NCBI RefSeq assembly: GCF_002776525.5
Contig: NC_045436.1
Span: 53,132,480-53,196,479 of the forward strand
Direction of reading: 5' to 3'
From: Piliocolobus tephrosceles
Lineage: Eukaryota > Chordata > Mammalia > Primates > Cercopithecidae
Length of the DNA stretch: 64,000 bases
Shown here: one piece after another, positions 45,848 to 58,442 of the stretch
Position numbering within the stretch: the stretch's first letter is position 1
Layout: each line of letters starts with the position of its first letter
The notes under the pieces: model-generated
Database searches by the model: none
What the model was told of the DNA's origin: nothing
Seen by the model: only the letters and a program-made list of their open reading frames with translations
Position numbers and translations under genes: made by a program

Positions 45848-47656
45848 ATCATATGATTTGTTTCCTTAGCTGTCAATGTGATGAATTACGTTAATTTTCA
45901 AATACTGCATTAGGCTTGCATAGCAATTCAAATGCTATGAGCATTTCAATTCAAATGAGCAATTCAAATTGCTCATGGTGTGTAATTCTTTTTATTTATT
46001 ATTGGATTTGGTTTTCTAATATTTCATTGATGGTTTTTGCATCTATGTTTATGAGAGATGTTAGTCTGCAGTTTCCCTTTCATATTTCTTTGTCCGGTTT
46101 TGGTTAGGGCAATGTGGCTTCATAGAATGGGTTAAAATGTGTGCCCTTTGTTTCTGTTTTCTGAAACAGATTGTAGATAATCTAATTAACGTAATTTACT
46201 TCTTAAATGTTTGGTAGAATTTACCAGTGAAACAACTTGGTTTTATGTTTTCTACTTTGGAAAGTATTAATTATTGATTCCATTACCTTAATAAGTACAA
46301 ACCTATTCAGATTATCTTATTTCTCCTTGTGTGAGTTTTGGTAGATTGTGCATTTCAAGGAATCGGTCGATTTTATCTAGCTAGCTTATCAAATTTGTGA
46401 GCATAGAATTGTTCATTATTTCTTTATTATCTATTTAGTATATCTATCATACTTCTTTAAAAATAATAATGGTTGCCCTAGTATTTGCAATATACATTGT
46501 GATTAATCCAAGTTCACTTTTAAATAACATGATACCATTTCATAGGTAGTGCAAGTGCCTTATTATGGAGTATATCAAATTTCTCCCTCCCAGCTCATAA
46601 GAGCTTGTCATTTATTTCACTTATCCATAAGCTATAATCACAAAATACATTGTTCTGATTATTATTTTTCAATGAACTCTTATCATTTATATTAATTAAG
46701 CATCAGAAAAATAAAAGGCTTTATTTTATCTTTTATTTTTAAAGCTTTTTTTTCACAAACATACTTCTAAGTTTCTGATGTATATTATTTTCTTTCTCTT
46801 TGTAGAATTTCTTTTAATGTTTCTTGTGAAATAGTTCTACCAGTGACAAATTTGCTCGATTTTTCTTTGAGATAATTTTTATGTCTCTTCTAATTTTGTA
46901 AGATAGTTTTATTGGACACAGAACTCCAGGTTTGTGGTTTTATCATTTTAATTATTTAAATATTTTACTCTGCTCTCTTCATTCTTACATGTTTTCTGAA
47001 GCAAAGCCTGATGTAATCCTTATTCTTGTTTCTCTATAGGAAATACATTTTTTTTTCAGATTTTTCTCTTTATCTTTGATTTCTGCATTTTATTATGATA
47101 TGCATAGCTGTAGATTTTTTGGTATTTATTCTCCTTGGTGTTCTCTAAGGCTCCTGGTTCTGTGGTTTGTCATCTGTCATTGTTTCTAACTCTCTTTCTT
47201 CCACTGTTGATATTGTCATAATACATATTACATGTCTTTGTAATTTTCCCACAGTTATTGGATGTTTCCCACAGTTATTGGATAATTTTTCTTTGAACTT
47301 CACTTTGGAAGTTTCTATTAACATATCTTAAAGCTTACTGATGGTTTCCTGTATTGTCTACTGATGAGACATTCATCATTTCTATTACAGCATTCTTGAT
47401 TTCTAACATTTATTTTGATTCATTTCTACATTTTCAACTCTTGCTTACATTACTCATCTGCTCTTGCATGTTGTCCACTTTATTCTTTAGAACTCTTAGC
47501 ATATTAATCATAGGAGTTATTTAAAATTCCTGGTCTGATAATTCCAAACTCTCTCATAGCCGTGTCTGGTTTTGATGCTGGGATTGTCTCTTTAGACTGT
47601 AGTTTCAACTAAAGGATACCAGAAGTATTTTATCGCCAGATACACTTGCCATATTT

Positions 47657-48150
47657 TGAGATAGCTATTCAGAGGGTAGACAGAAAACAATAGCCCTGAA
47701 AAGCTGCCTTTTGTGGCGGATATTTACATTTGTAGAGAAAAGTCTACATCAGTGACATAAACAGTGACAAAAAAAAGGCTTTCTCTCAGATTTTGCCTTT
47801 GTTCAGATCTGAGAAAAATTAATTCAACCACAAGCTAACTTCTTTTCCATCTAAAGGCTGCTATCTGTAAGGTTTTATCTGCATAACAAGACCACCTCTG
47901 CTAGCCATGCCTTTTCTCTTCTCTCCCTCCCATAACCTGTCTTGCTGTGCGCCATGCTCTTATTTTTAAACTGAAGATAGTATAAAGGTGTCAACCATGT
48001 AGCTCCCTTTTTTTGTGTTTTGTGTAACTCCGACCCAGACATGTGTATGTTAGTACATTTAATATGCCTCTTTTTCTATTAATCTGCCCTTTATCAATTT
48101 ATTTTCAGCAAACCTTCAGAGGGCAAAGTGAAAATTTTCTTCTAGCCCTG
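47657..48150 (+). mobile_element. Retroviral LTR, family unresolved
   Basis: About 490 bases with LTR character: 'aaggttttatctgcataaca' near 47,870, a 'ccctcccataacctgtcttg' block near 47,926, and an end region with 'ctattaatctgccctttatc' followed by 'accttcagagggcaaag'. It resembles class I or II LTRs I cannot name with confidence. The ends were estimated, and no target duplication was established. Confidence 0.55.
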
Positions 48151-48248
48151 ATACTGCCTTTTAACATGCCTGGTAATGTCATAGTAGTTATTAAGAAATT
48201 ATTATAGGTAAATAGAGAGGGGAAACGGGGTCCTTGGAAAGTTTTCAT

Positions 48249-48614
48249 TTTTTTTTTTTTTTTTTTATTATACTTTAAGTTCTAGGGTACATGTGCATAA
48301 CGTGCAGGTTACATATGTATACATGTGCCATGTTGGTGTGCTGCACCCATCAACTCGTCAGCACCCATCAATTCATCATTTATATCAGGTATAACTCCCC
48401 AATGCAATCCCTCCCCCCTCCCCCCTCCCCATGATAGGCCCCAGTGTGTGATGTTCCCCTTCCCGAGTCCAAGTGAGCTCATTGTTCAGTTCCCACCTAT
48501 GAGTGAGAACATGCGGTGTTTGGTTTTCTCTTCTTGTGATAATTTGCTAAGAATGATGGTTTCCAGCTGCATCCATGTCTCTACAAAGGACGCAAACTCA
48601 TCCTTTTTTATGGC
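48249..48614 (-). mobile_element. 5'-truncated L1, Old World monkey type
   Basis: A T-tract (48,249-48,266) is followed by the reverse complement of an L1 3' UTR and ORF2 tail, ending at 'tttttatggct'. It is nearly the same as the copy at 16,120 and carries the same cercopithecid 3' UTR form ('ctcgtcagcacccatcaatt'). The flanks suggest it inserted into the 5' part of the LTR that continues at 48,615. Confidence 0.9.
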
Positions 48615-49182
48615 TTTAAAGCATCTCCGGAAAAGTTTCTTGTAAAGCCCTGCCTCTTATAGCCTCGTGGGCAACCTTTGATATGCAAATGCCAGCGATT
48701 AGATACTAGGTCTACCCTAACATGGTGATTCCAACCATCTGGCTCTCTTCTTCTTGCCTTTGCCCCACATGTGCCTGGCGACATGGCATCCCCCACATAG
48801 CCCCAGTGTGTAGAACATCATGGCGCCCTGCATTTGCATATTATAAGGCCAGGGTGGGAGGGCCAGTTTTTTCATGGGCTACATGAAGAACATGCCTGGT
48901 CAAACCAATCTCCTGAGCCTTATGCAAATCAAACACCGCCTCCTCCAGCCTGTTCATATACCTGGCTCATATCCATGGCAGGTGAGGTTCCTGCTCTGTG
49001 CTTGGGAGACCCTCTGCCTCTGTCTCTCTACAGGGGAGCTTCTTCCCTTTTTTCTTCCCACTCCTATCTTGCTGATTAAACTCGGCTCCTTTAAACCACT
49101 CCACATGTGACCGCGTTGTTTTATCTAAGCCGGCATGAGGATCAAGAACCTTGGTGTTCCTCCACTCGTTGGAGGCATATCA
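48615..49182 (+). mobile_element. Class I-like LTR with three octamer motifs
   Basis: GC-richer than its surroundings and ends GGAGGCATATCA. It has a TATA-like 'attataag' near 48,840, 'gattaaactcggctcct' (ATTAAA poly-A signal) near 49,073, and perfect octamers at 48,683, 48,832 and 48,922. Sequence left of the L1 (from about 48,175, 'gaggggaaacggggtcctt') probably belongs to the same LTR, which would then be split by the L1. Family not named. Confidence 0.65.
48683..48929. promoter_or_regulatory. Three octamer (ATGCAAAT) motifs in an LTR
   Basis: ATGCAAAT at 48,683-48,690 (+), 48,832-48,839 (-) and 48,922-48,929 (+), all exact. The octamer is the binding site of POU-domain factors such as OCT1 and OCT4. 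Occupancy here is an inference. Confidence 0.8.
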
Positions 49183-49882
49183 GTTAAGTTTTTGTTGAAA
49201 GCCAAATGTCAGGTTAAAGAAACTCAAGTAAACAGGCCTTTAATGTGATACTTTATATTTATCTGGCTAGGAATTAGGCATAGTTACAATTTTCTATAGT
49301 TGTGGTGTCAAAGGCTACAAAGATATCTAGTGTTTTCATGAGTATTTTATGAGAATTCTGAGAGTACAGAGAAAAAGTTTGCTCCTGTGGCATCAATTAT
49401 CTGATAGATCAAAGGAGAGTTGTTGATTTTCAATTTGTTCAGCTTTTCTCTTACTGTGAGGACTGGAGTGGCAACTTACAAGCCCTTTATGTCTAACTGA
49501 AAGTTTAAAAAATTAATAATACTATTTTGGTAGTTTTAATGAGCAAGAACTATTCATTAATTTATGGAGATGAAGGTAGCACAATACATTTTGGAAAACA
49601 CAAAATTCTATAAGATCTCTGGAGCTGTGAACATAGACAGTGTATGAATGTAGAAGAGCAAGTACATACCCAGGGGTTTTTATTTAAACATAGAAAAATC
49701 ATGCTATATGTATTTTATATCATTCTGAAGGAAGTGGAGGACCACTGAAAGACTTTTAGTAGTGTGGTAGCAAAATTTAAATGTCCTTGTTATGAAAATT
49801 ACTCTGAAAACCATATAGACTCTTAATTCCTAAATATTTTTTGAAAGATTTTGATAATAATAACTGAAAAAGAATTACCTGC
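49183..49882. other. Unique sequence, no feature recognised
   Basis: AT-rich, with no repeat body or conserved reading frame. Confidence 0.5.
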
Positions 49883-50269
49883 TGTTTTAGTCTGTTTGTG
49901 TTGCTATAACATAATACCATAGACTGGGTAATTTATAAAGAACAGGAATTTATTTTTCTGGAGCTGTATAGTCCGAGATAAAGTTACTGGGAGGTTCAAC
50001 TCTCTGGTGCTGCTGCTGTCTGCTTCCAAGATAGTGCCATAATGCTGCATTCTCTGGTGGGGAGGAATACTGTATCCTTATGTGGTGGAAAGAATGAAAG
50101 GGGGAAAAGAAGCCAAACTCTCTTTATCAAGCCCTTTTATAATGGCATAAATCTGTTTATGAGATTGGAGCCTTTGTGACCTAAATATCTCCCAAGAATC
50201 TCCACCTTGCAACATGTTGCTTTGGTGATTAAATTTCCAACACTTTGAGGACACATTCAGACCATAGCA
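49883..50269 (-). mobile_element. MaLR (MST/MLT1-type) solo LTR
   Basis: Reverse-complement MaLR LTR from TGTTTTAGTCTGTTTGTGTT to ACCATAGCA. Flanks CCTGC and TCTGG match at only three of five positions, so the target duplication is decayed or the ends are slightly off. Confidence 0.85.
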
Positions 50270-50790
50270 TCTGGTGAATTTGTAAAAAAGTAGAGATTTC
50301 CAGGGCTCATGGCTGTTGAACTTTCTGTTACATTTGATGTATGTGTAATTTTAATAGGATTCTCATTATTCTGATGAATATATGAGTACTATTTTTTCTG
50401 TACTAACTGTCTTGTAAATATTTTGTACATGTTTATTCTTCTTACTTTCCATAATAGGCTATATATTCCTTGAGAATACTAAAGAAGGTTATTCCTCTAT
50501 CCTTAGCATGTAGATTTTACATTTCTTCTACATATAAAATAAATTGTAAGAATACTTATAATTTAGCATGAATGAAACTCGTTAGCCCTTCCTCCGTTGC
50601 CCAGTGAAAAATCTGGAATCTTGGTATATGGGAGCTCAGTGAATGTGAAAGTTGTCCTGAAGTAGACTAAAAAAAAAAAAAAAGAAAGAAAGAAAAATAT
50701 GTACCTTAATAGAAGAAAGTTTCCACAATTTTCTGCCTATTAAAGGTAAGGGGAATGAAAAGAGTAGTAATTTCAGACTAACTCTGTTCC
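50270..50790. other. Unique sequence with an A-rich tract
   Basis: An A-tract followed by (GAAA)n lies at about 50,669-50,697, with no SINE or LINE body attached. Confidence 0.5.
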
Positions 50791-50794
50791 CTAC

Positions 50795-51573
50795 TGAAAG
50801 ACAGGACTAGCTGGATTTCTTAGGCCAACTAAGAATCCCTAAGCCTATCTGGGAAGGTGACCACTTCCGCCTTTAAACACTGGGCTTGCAACTTAGCTCA
50901 CACCCAACAAATCAGATATTAAAGAGAGCTCACTAAAATGCTAATTAGGCAAAAACAGGATGTAAAGAAATAGCCAATCATCTATTGACTGAGAGCACAG
51001 CGGGAGGGACAAGGATCCGGATATAAATCTAGGCATTCAAGCCGGCAACAGCTACCCTCTTTGGGTCTCTTCCCTTTGTATGAGAGCTGTTTTCACTCTA
51101 TTAAATCTTGCAACTGCACACTCTTCTGGTCTGTGTTTGTTACGGCTTAAGCTGAGCTTTCTCTTGCCTTCTACCACTGCTGTTTGCTGCTGTCGCAGAC
51201 CCACCACTGACTTCCATCCCTCCAGATCTGGCAGGGTGTCCGCTGTGCTCTTGATTCAGCCAGGCACTCATTGCCACTCCCGATTGGGCTAAAGGCTCAC
51301 CATTGTTCCTGCACAGCTAAGTGCCTGGGTTCATCCTAATCGAGCTGAACACTAGTCATTGGGTACCATGGTTCTCTTCCATGACCCATGGCTTCTAATA
51401 GAGCTATAACACTCACTGCATGGCCCAAAATTCCATTCCTTGGAATTCGTGAGGCCAAGAACCCCAGGTCAGAGAACATAAAGCTTGCCACCATCTTGGA
51501 CGTGGCCCAGTGCTATTTTGGAGGCAGCCCGCCACCATCTTGGGAGCTCTGGGAGCAAGGACTCCTGGTAACA
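50795..51573 (+). mobile_element. Solo LTR17 (HERV-W LTR)
   Basis: A 779-bp LTR with the characteristic LTR17 sequence throughout: starts TGAAAGACAGGACTAGCTGG, 'gaatccctaagcctatctgg' near 50,831, 'ctaatcgagctgaacactag' near 51,336, and ends CTCCTGGTAACA. A perfect 4-bp target duplication CTAC lies at 50,791-50,794 and 51,574-51,577. It is little diverged and uninterrupted. No HERV-W internal sequence is adjacent, so it arose by LTR-LTR recombination or insertion of a solo LTR. Reading frames across U5 are incidental. Confidence 0.93.
50974..51105 (+). promoter_or_regulatory. LTR17 promoter and poly-A signal
   Basis: CCAAT box at 50,974-50,978, TATAAA at 51,022-51,027 and ATTAAA at 51,100-51,105 are all intact and correctly spaced for U3-R. 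A start site about 30 bases after the TATA box is expected. LTR17 is the family that drives the placental syncytin-1 locus in hominoids; activity of this copy is unknown. Confidence 0.75.
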
Positions 51574-51774
51574 CTACCATGCATATAGCTCCATCACTGA
51601 GGTCGAGAAGAGATTCTGAAACGTGTTTCAAGGGATTGGCTTCCATTTATGTCAAAACCATAATCTTCTACCTTGAATCCCATCAAGCCTTTTCTACCTA
51701 TGTCATTCATCAAAAATCATATAGTATCAGTTCAGCATTTATTTACTGCACTCTAATCTATAATTCTTCCTTCC

Positions 51775-51836
51775 AACACACACACACACACTCTCTCTCT
51801 CTGTGTTTCTCTCTCTCTTTCTGTCCTGTTGTTCCA
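51775..51836. repeat. Microsatellite (CA)n-(CT)n
   Basis: A compound tract of about 9 CA followed by CT repeats with one TGTGTTT interruption. Confidence 0.9.
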
Positions 51837-54521
51837 TGTCTTTCATTGTAACTCCTTATACTTGTTTATGGTGTTCTCTGAAATTGTTGAGCAACTAGGT
51901 ATGTGGTGTATTCTGGTAGTAGGCACTAGTATCCCAGAACTTTAAAAAGATTAGAATTTATTATTGTTACATTACTGTTGTTTTCTGCATACTGCCTTGC
52001 TTGGGGCATATACCTGCCTTCTTCTTGACCCTTAAAATTCCTCTGGAATATCCCAATATAGTCATATTAATAGGTACATGGGTTCTGTATCTGAATTCAA
52101 CATAGTCCAATACTGTAATCTTTGGAGATGCAATGGGTTCAATTATTGCCACAGGTTGAACTAAAATAGTCTGTGTTTACTGCATTCCCTGATGATTGCT
52201 GAAATCCATATCACTTTGATTTGAAGTTTTTCATGCCACCTTGAATCTACAACTGTTATGACAGATGGCCTATTTTAAAGCATAGCAAGGAGGGATTTGG
52301 TTTCAAACTTCCTTGTTTGTTTGGTTTTTTTTGGCATGGGGATTTCTGTTTGTTAATTCTCAGTACTGCCCACAGTCCTCTAGTTTCTGATTTTAAGTAT
52401 TATTTTTCATAGCACAATCTTTCTGCAAAGTCACTGGATCACCTCCTTCATAATAGTGCATGATAATACAACACATTTGGTGCACAGAAATTTCCTTGAT
52501 TAACAACTACTTACTGTTTTGTAGGGGCATTTGGGGAAGTATGTCCACTGGTTTTCTAAAGAACATATACATCTACTGTTGTAACTTTCATTTCTTTGCT
52601 ATCAACTTATTTGAAGGATCTTGACCAACTCTTCTTCATGCCTGCAAAGTGCATTTTTCCCTTATTCCTTGGCTGAGCCTTTATCATGTTTAATGCATGC
52701 AAAACAAACACAAAAAACATGGAAAAAGTGAATGAATTATATCAATTATGCTTCAAGCAGATGGTTTTAGTTTGAGCTGCCTGAGTTCACTACTAATTCT
52801 ACTAGTGCTGATCTCATCTCACCATCTAGGTAGTTTATGGTCAAGGCTTCCTTATCTAGGGAATCCTATTTTCATCATAAATTTCCTGGTGAGTACTTAT
52901 GAAGTTAACCAGTACTTCCCACCTACTCTCCATTTAAAACAGAAACAAAAGAACAGCACAATAATGTTTAGAGTTTAGCACTTAGCATTTTAACAGACTT
53001 ACTGAGAGGTCTTTTATTTTTAGATCAACGATTACAAAAGAAGATCTTAGTCATTCCTTTAACTTATGGGCTTTTGTGACCTCTTATTCTTGCAATTCAC
53101 ATCATAATTGTGTGCCCCAGACACAGTTAAAATGCTCCCAACTTGTCATTGGTGCATGGAAGATTAATGAAAGCTAAACGTATGTTAACGGTTTGCTTCA
53201 GTAATAAGGGAAATTATTTTCCCATGAGCTTACCGTAGCAATCACATCTTTCTGAGTCAGGGAAAATTTTCTGACTCTGAGACTAGCAATGCCACTAACC
53301 TTTTTAAGATTGTATCAACAATTTAGGTAAAAATATAATGCCACAAGAGAGTATTAGAAGATTCTTATTCTTGATATGAGTAGTTTTTTTAAAATGTTGA
53401 ATTACAAAGAGAACTTAAGCCAATTTAAGTTATCAAAAATGAGAGTCATATTCAAGTAGAAAAGTAACTAAAATATATGTATTTTTAAATCCATTGTAAG
53501 TCAAACTGAAATCAGGCATCAGAGAACACGAATCAGAATTATTTTCTGAATAGAAGAATAATATTTAAAAAAACTTTTATAATGCAAAATTATATTTTTC
53601 TCTAATCATCAAATAATGAGGTATCATAAGTACATTTACAGTTTTTAAATGTAAAATACATGTTTTAACCTACCTATAATTTTTCTGTTGTTTTCATCAA
53701 TTTGAATTGTTTAGTAACAATTATGAGTCAACAATTATGATAACAATATTTAGACTAATGATAAAACTCAAGTGTATTTTCCTGTGGTTTGTCATAAAAT
53801 AGTCAAAATAAGTCTCTGTATTCTTTGTATCAATATTTACCCCTTCAATATCATTTTTTAAAAGAAATTCTGAAATAAATGTTCTGTAGTTACTTTTTAT
53901 TATTTTTAACAGATTGCATAACACTAAAGGAAAAATTCCTATTTATAATTCCAAACAGCAATTAAGATTTGCAGCCAAGAGAAAATATTTTCAATAAAAT
54001 CTTACAATAGGCCTTTTAAAAAATGTTGTATTTATTTCTTTATCTCCAGAAGATGTGAATGACAGACTGCAATACAGTAAATAAATTGGAAAACCTCCAA
54101 GAATATTCCAAGTAAGCATTTTTTTTTTTTTTTTTTCTGCAGCTAGGTTGCAATTAGCTAACACACTAAATAATTCCTTCTAAAAGCATCTTGCATAACT
54201 TAAAATATTTTCTCTTAAAGCATATTCATGTCTGCAGGCAGAGATCTGGCTATAGGTGTTTATCTGCTTGTCTTCAGTAAAAGTGAAACAAAATTAAGGC
54301 ACTTTTTTTAAGCAGCATATATTAACCTTCTGTCACCTGAAAGAAAGAAATCTGAAAGCATATGTAACTGCAGATGGAAATACATTGGCAAGACTTTTCT
54401 GCTGAAGGCTGATCTCAGTAAAATAGACTGGGCTGTTTGTGTTTAAGTTGGAAAAACCAGGGAAAAAATAAATAATGACACTAGGTAAAAATTAATAAAA
54501 CTGTACTTTTTACAAAAAGAT

Positions 54522-54555
<34 letters not shown>

Positions 54556-56400
54556 TATGTGTCTTTATTTGTTTTGTCCTTTTCATTCAAAGCCTGAGTT
54601 TTACTTTTAGTATTTTTTGCTGGATTACTAATTTCGTCTCCCCACCCCACCAAAAAAAAATTTTGATGTGTGAATGTACATAAGGTGAATAGAAAAGACT
54701 GACATAGCAAGTGTTCTGCCAATGGTGTTAGTTAAGGGGCCAACATTTTTTTGCATTGATTTCAGAATAGACAGCTGGACAAAAAGTAGAGGATCTGACT
54801 CTCCATGAGACATTTTAGTAATATGAAGTCATTAATTTTATATCACCTAAATCTTATTCTATCTGAATGCTTATCTCAGTTTAGCTGGTATGTATTTCAT
54901 TTTTGCAATTATTCTTTGGTTTACTCATCAAAAGAACAAAGAGTGAAATAACATAAACCTTATCAGTAAAATAAGTGGCACTATTTATTTATCAAATCAT
55001 TTTAAGCATTAAAATGCATTCATTTTTATGCTTATGTTTGTTAGCAATATTTAATTATTTTAACGGATTCATCTCTAACGTGAAGATCATTTTATCTTTC
55101 TTAATGCTACTTACCTTAATTAATCTAGATTTTCTGTTTCTCTCAAATATGAAATGGATGGCAAAAATGGAGATTTCATCAGCACATTTTCAAGAGAACA
55201 TGGAAGTTATGCCCTAAGCAAGCATTTCAACACAATGACATGCCATTGTCTTTTGGGGAATTTAAATATCACTATACTTAAAAGCAGGACTCAATTCCAG
55301 AAGCTTATTTTTATAGTGGACATTATTCATAATATCTAATATAATTCATTTCTACACTATTGATTTCAGATAAGCAGTTTTAAAAAATTCTGAGGGTTCA
55401 ATTCACTGTTTCACAACCCAGTTCTTTAAACATATTTCTCCAAATAGCTTCCCCAATTATGATAGAAATGTTTAGGTTACCAAAACCCATCTATATGTAT
55501 TTCTATGTTTATATATTTGTCTGTCATCAGTTTTATATGTCTGCCTATTATCCAAATCCATAGAAGACTTGTCCTACATCATGCTTATGTATTCCACATG
55601 CTTACATCATCCACATAAAATCTGCATCTATATTCACATTCATAAAACACCTGCAGATATTCACTATGTGCATATCACTTTAGAATTTTCAAGGAAACCT
55701 CCTCTCATTATCTTATTTAGTTCTTAGGACAAATATTGAAAAGCTTAACTGTGTTCAGTTCAGAGGCATGGAAACATTGTTTCATAGAAAATTAACATCT
55801 TATAATAATATTTATAATAAATAGAGCTCTGATTTTTAAATCAAACTCGTCACATTTTGGTATTAAAAGAATTTTTATTGTCTACCCTTAATCATAAAAT
55901 ATTTCAACACTGGAGATTGCTTTGCAAAATTATGTTGTAAATTACATAGGAAAGAAAGTTCTCCACGATTTCACATTGAAATATGAATATATGTCAGTAT
56001 AGAATGTTAGGATATAGTTAAGTGGTGATGGAGGTTGGTTCCACAGGTTAGAAGGGGGAAAAGGTTGGTAGGCAAAAATGTGGGCGGATTTTCTATTTCC
56101 ATGATTGTCAGAACTTTTTCATTCTTTACAAATATTACTACCCTTCATCTGAGCTTTCAACTTACTCTGCTTCTGAATTTTGAGAAAATTGAAGTGCCTT
56201 CATGGAAACTCAAATATTTTGCAACACCCCTGCTAAAAATACATCAACCTAGATTGATTGCCTTCACATTCAAGTTCTCAGGTAACTGGTTTTAATCTCC
56301 TCTCTGTCCTGTTAATAATTATAAAATGTAAATTTTTAAGTTCTCTTTCAATTGTGTCATAACACAAATAGAAATGTTCACAAAAGATACATGAGAACTT
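51837..56400. other. Mostly unique AT-rich sequence
   Basis: About 4.5 kb without a recognisable transposon body. T-tracts lie at 54,119-54,137 and 54,525-54,552. Short frames here (for example 54,975-55,217, hydrophobic) have no family features. Segment 55,690-55,850 weakly resembles MIR. No exon could be supported. Confidence 0.5.
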
Positions 56401-56409
56401 TGAGAATAC

Positions 56410-56545
56410 CATAAACACAGACATGTGCAATCGCCAGATGATGAACTGGAACACTACTAGCATACCAGAACACTTCCCAATCCCGAATCACATTGCCTGT
56501 CCCAAAGGCAGCTACTATCCTAAATCCTACCACTGCAATGTAGCA
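56410..56545 (+). mobile_element. Possible L1M 3'-UTR fragment
   Basis: The order 'gaactggaacactactagca', 'ccagaacacttcccaa', 'ggcagctactatcctaa' resembles a conserved 3' UTR segment of old mammalian L1s. Short and diverged. Confidence 0.4.
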
Positions 56546-57903
56546 ACAGGCAAAACACTCCAGTGTAGTGCTATCTAAGCATGAAGAAGCTGTTCTGTAT
56601 TATCTTCATTTTATTCTATAGCTCCCTGACATTAGTTTCTGTGTGTTGTGTGAAATAGGGGTCGGCTCTAAATGATGGATTAGTAAATTGTGATAAAATA
56701 CATGGACACAGACTGACAAGAGGACATCATCATTTTTTAAAGGAATAATAAATGAGTATATGAAAAAGGTAACCTTTGATTTGGATCATGATGTCTCCAG
56801 AAATAGTTGCCAGCAAATATCAAGAAACTACCAAGGGACTAGCAATGGTGAGAAGATGTTACCCTCACTGTTATGTGCGATAGGAGGGTGAAGTATAACG
56901 AACTGACAAAATCTATATTGGTGAGGTAACGCTCTCCAGAAATGAATTGTGTCTGTGAGGAGAAGAACACCACCAATGCCCAAACAGCAGCCTGGCAGAG
57001 ACAGCGTGGGGGAGATGAAAATTTTGCCAGTGCTTCTTTTTTGCTGGGGACAAGATGTGCCACTTGAAACCGCTCTAGAGATCAGTTTCCTGGGAAGAGA
57101 GTATAGCAGAGATGATCACAGAACAAATTCAAAGAGCTGAATAACCATCATGGGTTGTAAAGGACCACAAATAAAAAATTAAAAATAACAGAAAGCTTTG
57201 CACATGGAAAAATTGAATGAATAAGAATTCTTGAATGAATATCAACAAAATGAATTGATTGAAATATCTGGTCTATTAAACAAAACCAAAATAAGAGTGG
57301 AAAAATATGTGAGGGAATCCAGACAATGAAGGAAGACTGCAGAAGAGCTTAAACTTATACAACCAAAATTATAAGTCTCTTAAGTTAAGAAATGTAGCAT
57401 TTGGTAGTATTTGTGCACTTCAGAAATTCTGGTCTGCACGGACTATACTAAAAAAAGGAACAGCAGCAGAAATACTACAAATAATTTGAATGTGACTGTT
57501 CAGGCATAAGAAGATTACTGTTGCCAACGATATTGGCTATAGAGGTGAAAACTGTCAATTGAAAATAAATTGTGGAGGACAAAACTAATTGGCATATTTA
57601 AGGTTTTAATATGGTGAGCAAGGAAGGAGAAACAAACAGAAAACATGGAGTAAAAATGATGAGCTTACTTTTTGGATAAGCTCTCTATGAAATTTATTAT
57701 AAATAAATGTTAATGGAGGATTAAAGACTGAACATACTCGTATGCTTAGAAGTATGGAATATTGAAAGTTCACTGAGATAAGAAAGTCATCAACATTATC
57801 AAATAGAAGAAGATTTTTAAAAGGGGAAACTGTATAGTTTTAAGAGTGCAATACTTGGTGACTCATTTATTCATATTTATTAATACATTCATAAATTAAA
57901 ATA
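56546..57903. other. Unique sequence, no feature recognised
   Basis: Contains only short reading frames on both strands (up to 74 codons, overlapping each other at 56,839-57,140), with no motif to support coding. Confidence 0.5.
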
Positions 57904-58071
57904 GGCTGGGCACAGTGGTTCACATCTGTAATCCTAGCACTTTGGGAGGCCGAGGCTGGAGGATCACTTGAGTCCAGGAGGTTGAGGGTGCAGTGAGCTG
58001 TGATTTCACCATTCCACTCCAGGCTGAGCAACAGTGAGACTCTGTCTCAGAAATAAATTAATTAATTAAAA
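57904..58071 (+). mobile_element. Free left Alu monomer (FLAM)
   Basis: A single 7SL-derived monomer of about 145 bases with 'gtgcagtgagctgtgattt' in the position typical of FLAM, followed by an A/T-rich (aatt)n tail. It lacks the right arm and the middle A-tract, so it is a monomer and not a deleted Alu. Confidence 0.75.
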
Positions 58072-58442
58072 TAATTGTATTAATTCTCTCTAGTTGAAAA
58101 TTGTTTTTACTAGTTTAGCCCCTTCTGTTCTGGTGCCCACACGTAATGGTGGAAGGACAGATAAATAAAATAGGTAAATAAACAAACAATTTGAAATATA
58201 ATTTTAGAGAGAATGTCAATTATGCTTTGTATTAAACTTACTAAAGTGCTGATCTATGAAAACTTTCTTTACTTAAAAGGAAACTATATAATTTTATTTG
58301 CAAGTTTGCCATTTTCAGTAATTATTCTTATATTTACTTTTGTTTTCTAGTGATATAAAGTTAGAAATATGTTTAGTTAAAACTTCATAGTTGATGTATA
58401 TTTAGAAATTTTTTTTTTTTCTTTTTTAGGACCTTAACAGCA

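Larger units (their letters stand above)
42925..47640 (-). mobile_element. Long L1M (mammalian-wide L1) element, antisense, interrupted by LTR12
   Basis: Read on the plus strand it runs from the complement of an L1M 3' UTR (42,925-43,400), through complement of ORF2 (to about 46,440), to complement of ORF1-like sequence. The ORF1-like part has landmarks at about 47,090-47,290 ('tattctccttggtgttctct') and 47,520-47,620. ORF2 is much shorter than usual, so there is a large internal deletion, or two related fragments lie side by side; the right part could be HAL1. An LTR12 interrupts it at 45,268-45,847. The minus frame at 43,798-44,145 (115 codons) is an ORF2 remnant. All frames are broken. Confidence 0.75.

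Noticed and set aside
51080..51851. Overlapping frames across 51,080-51,851, including 113 codons
   Set aside because: They fall mostly in the LTR17 U5 and a CA/CT microsatellite.
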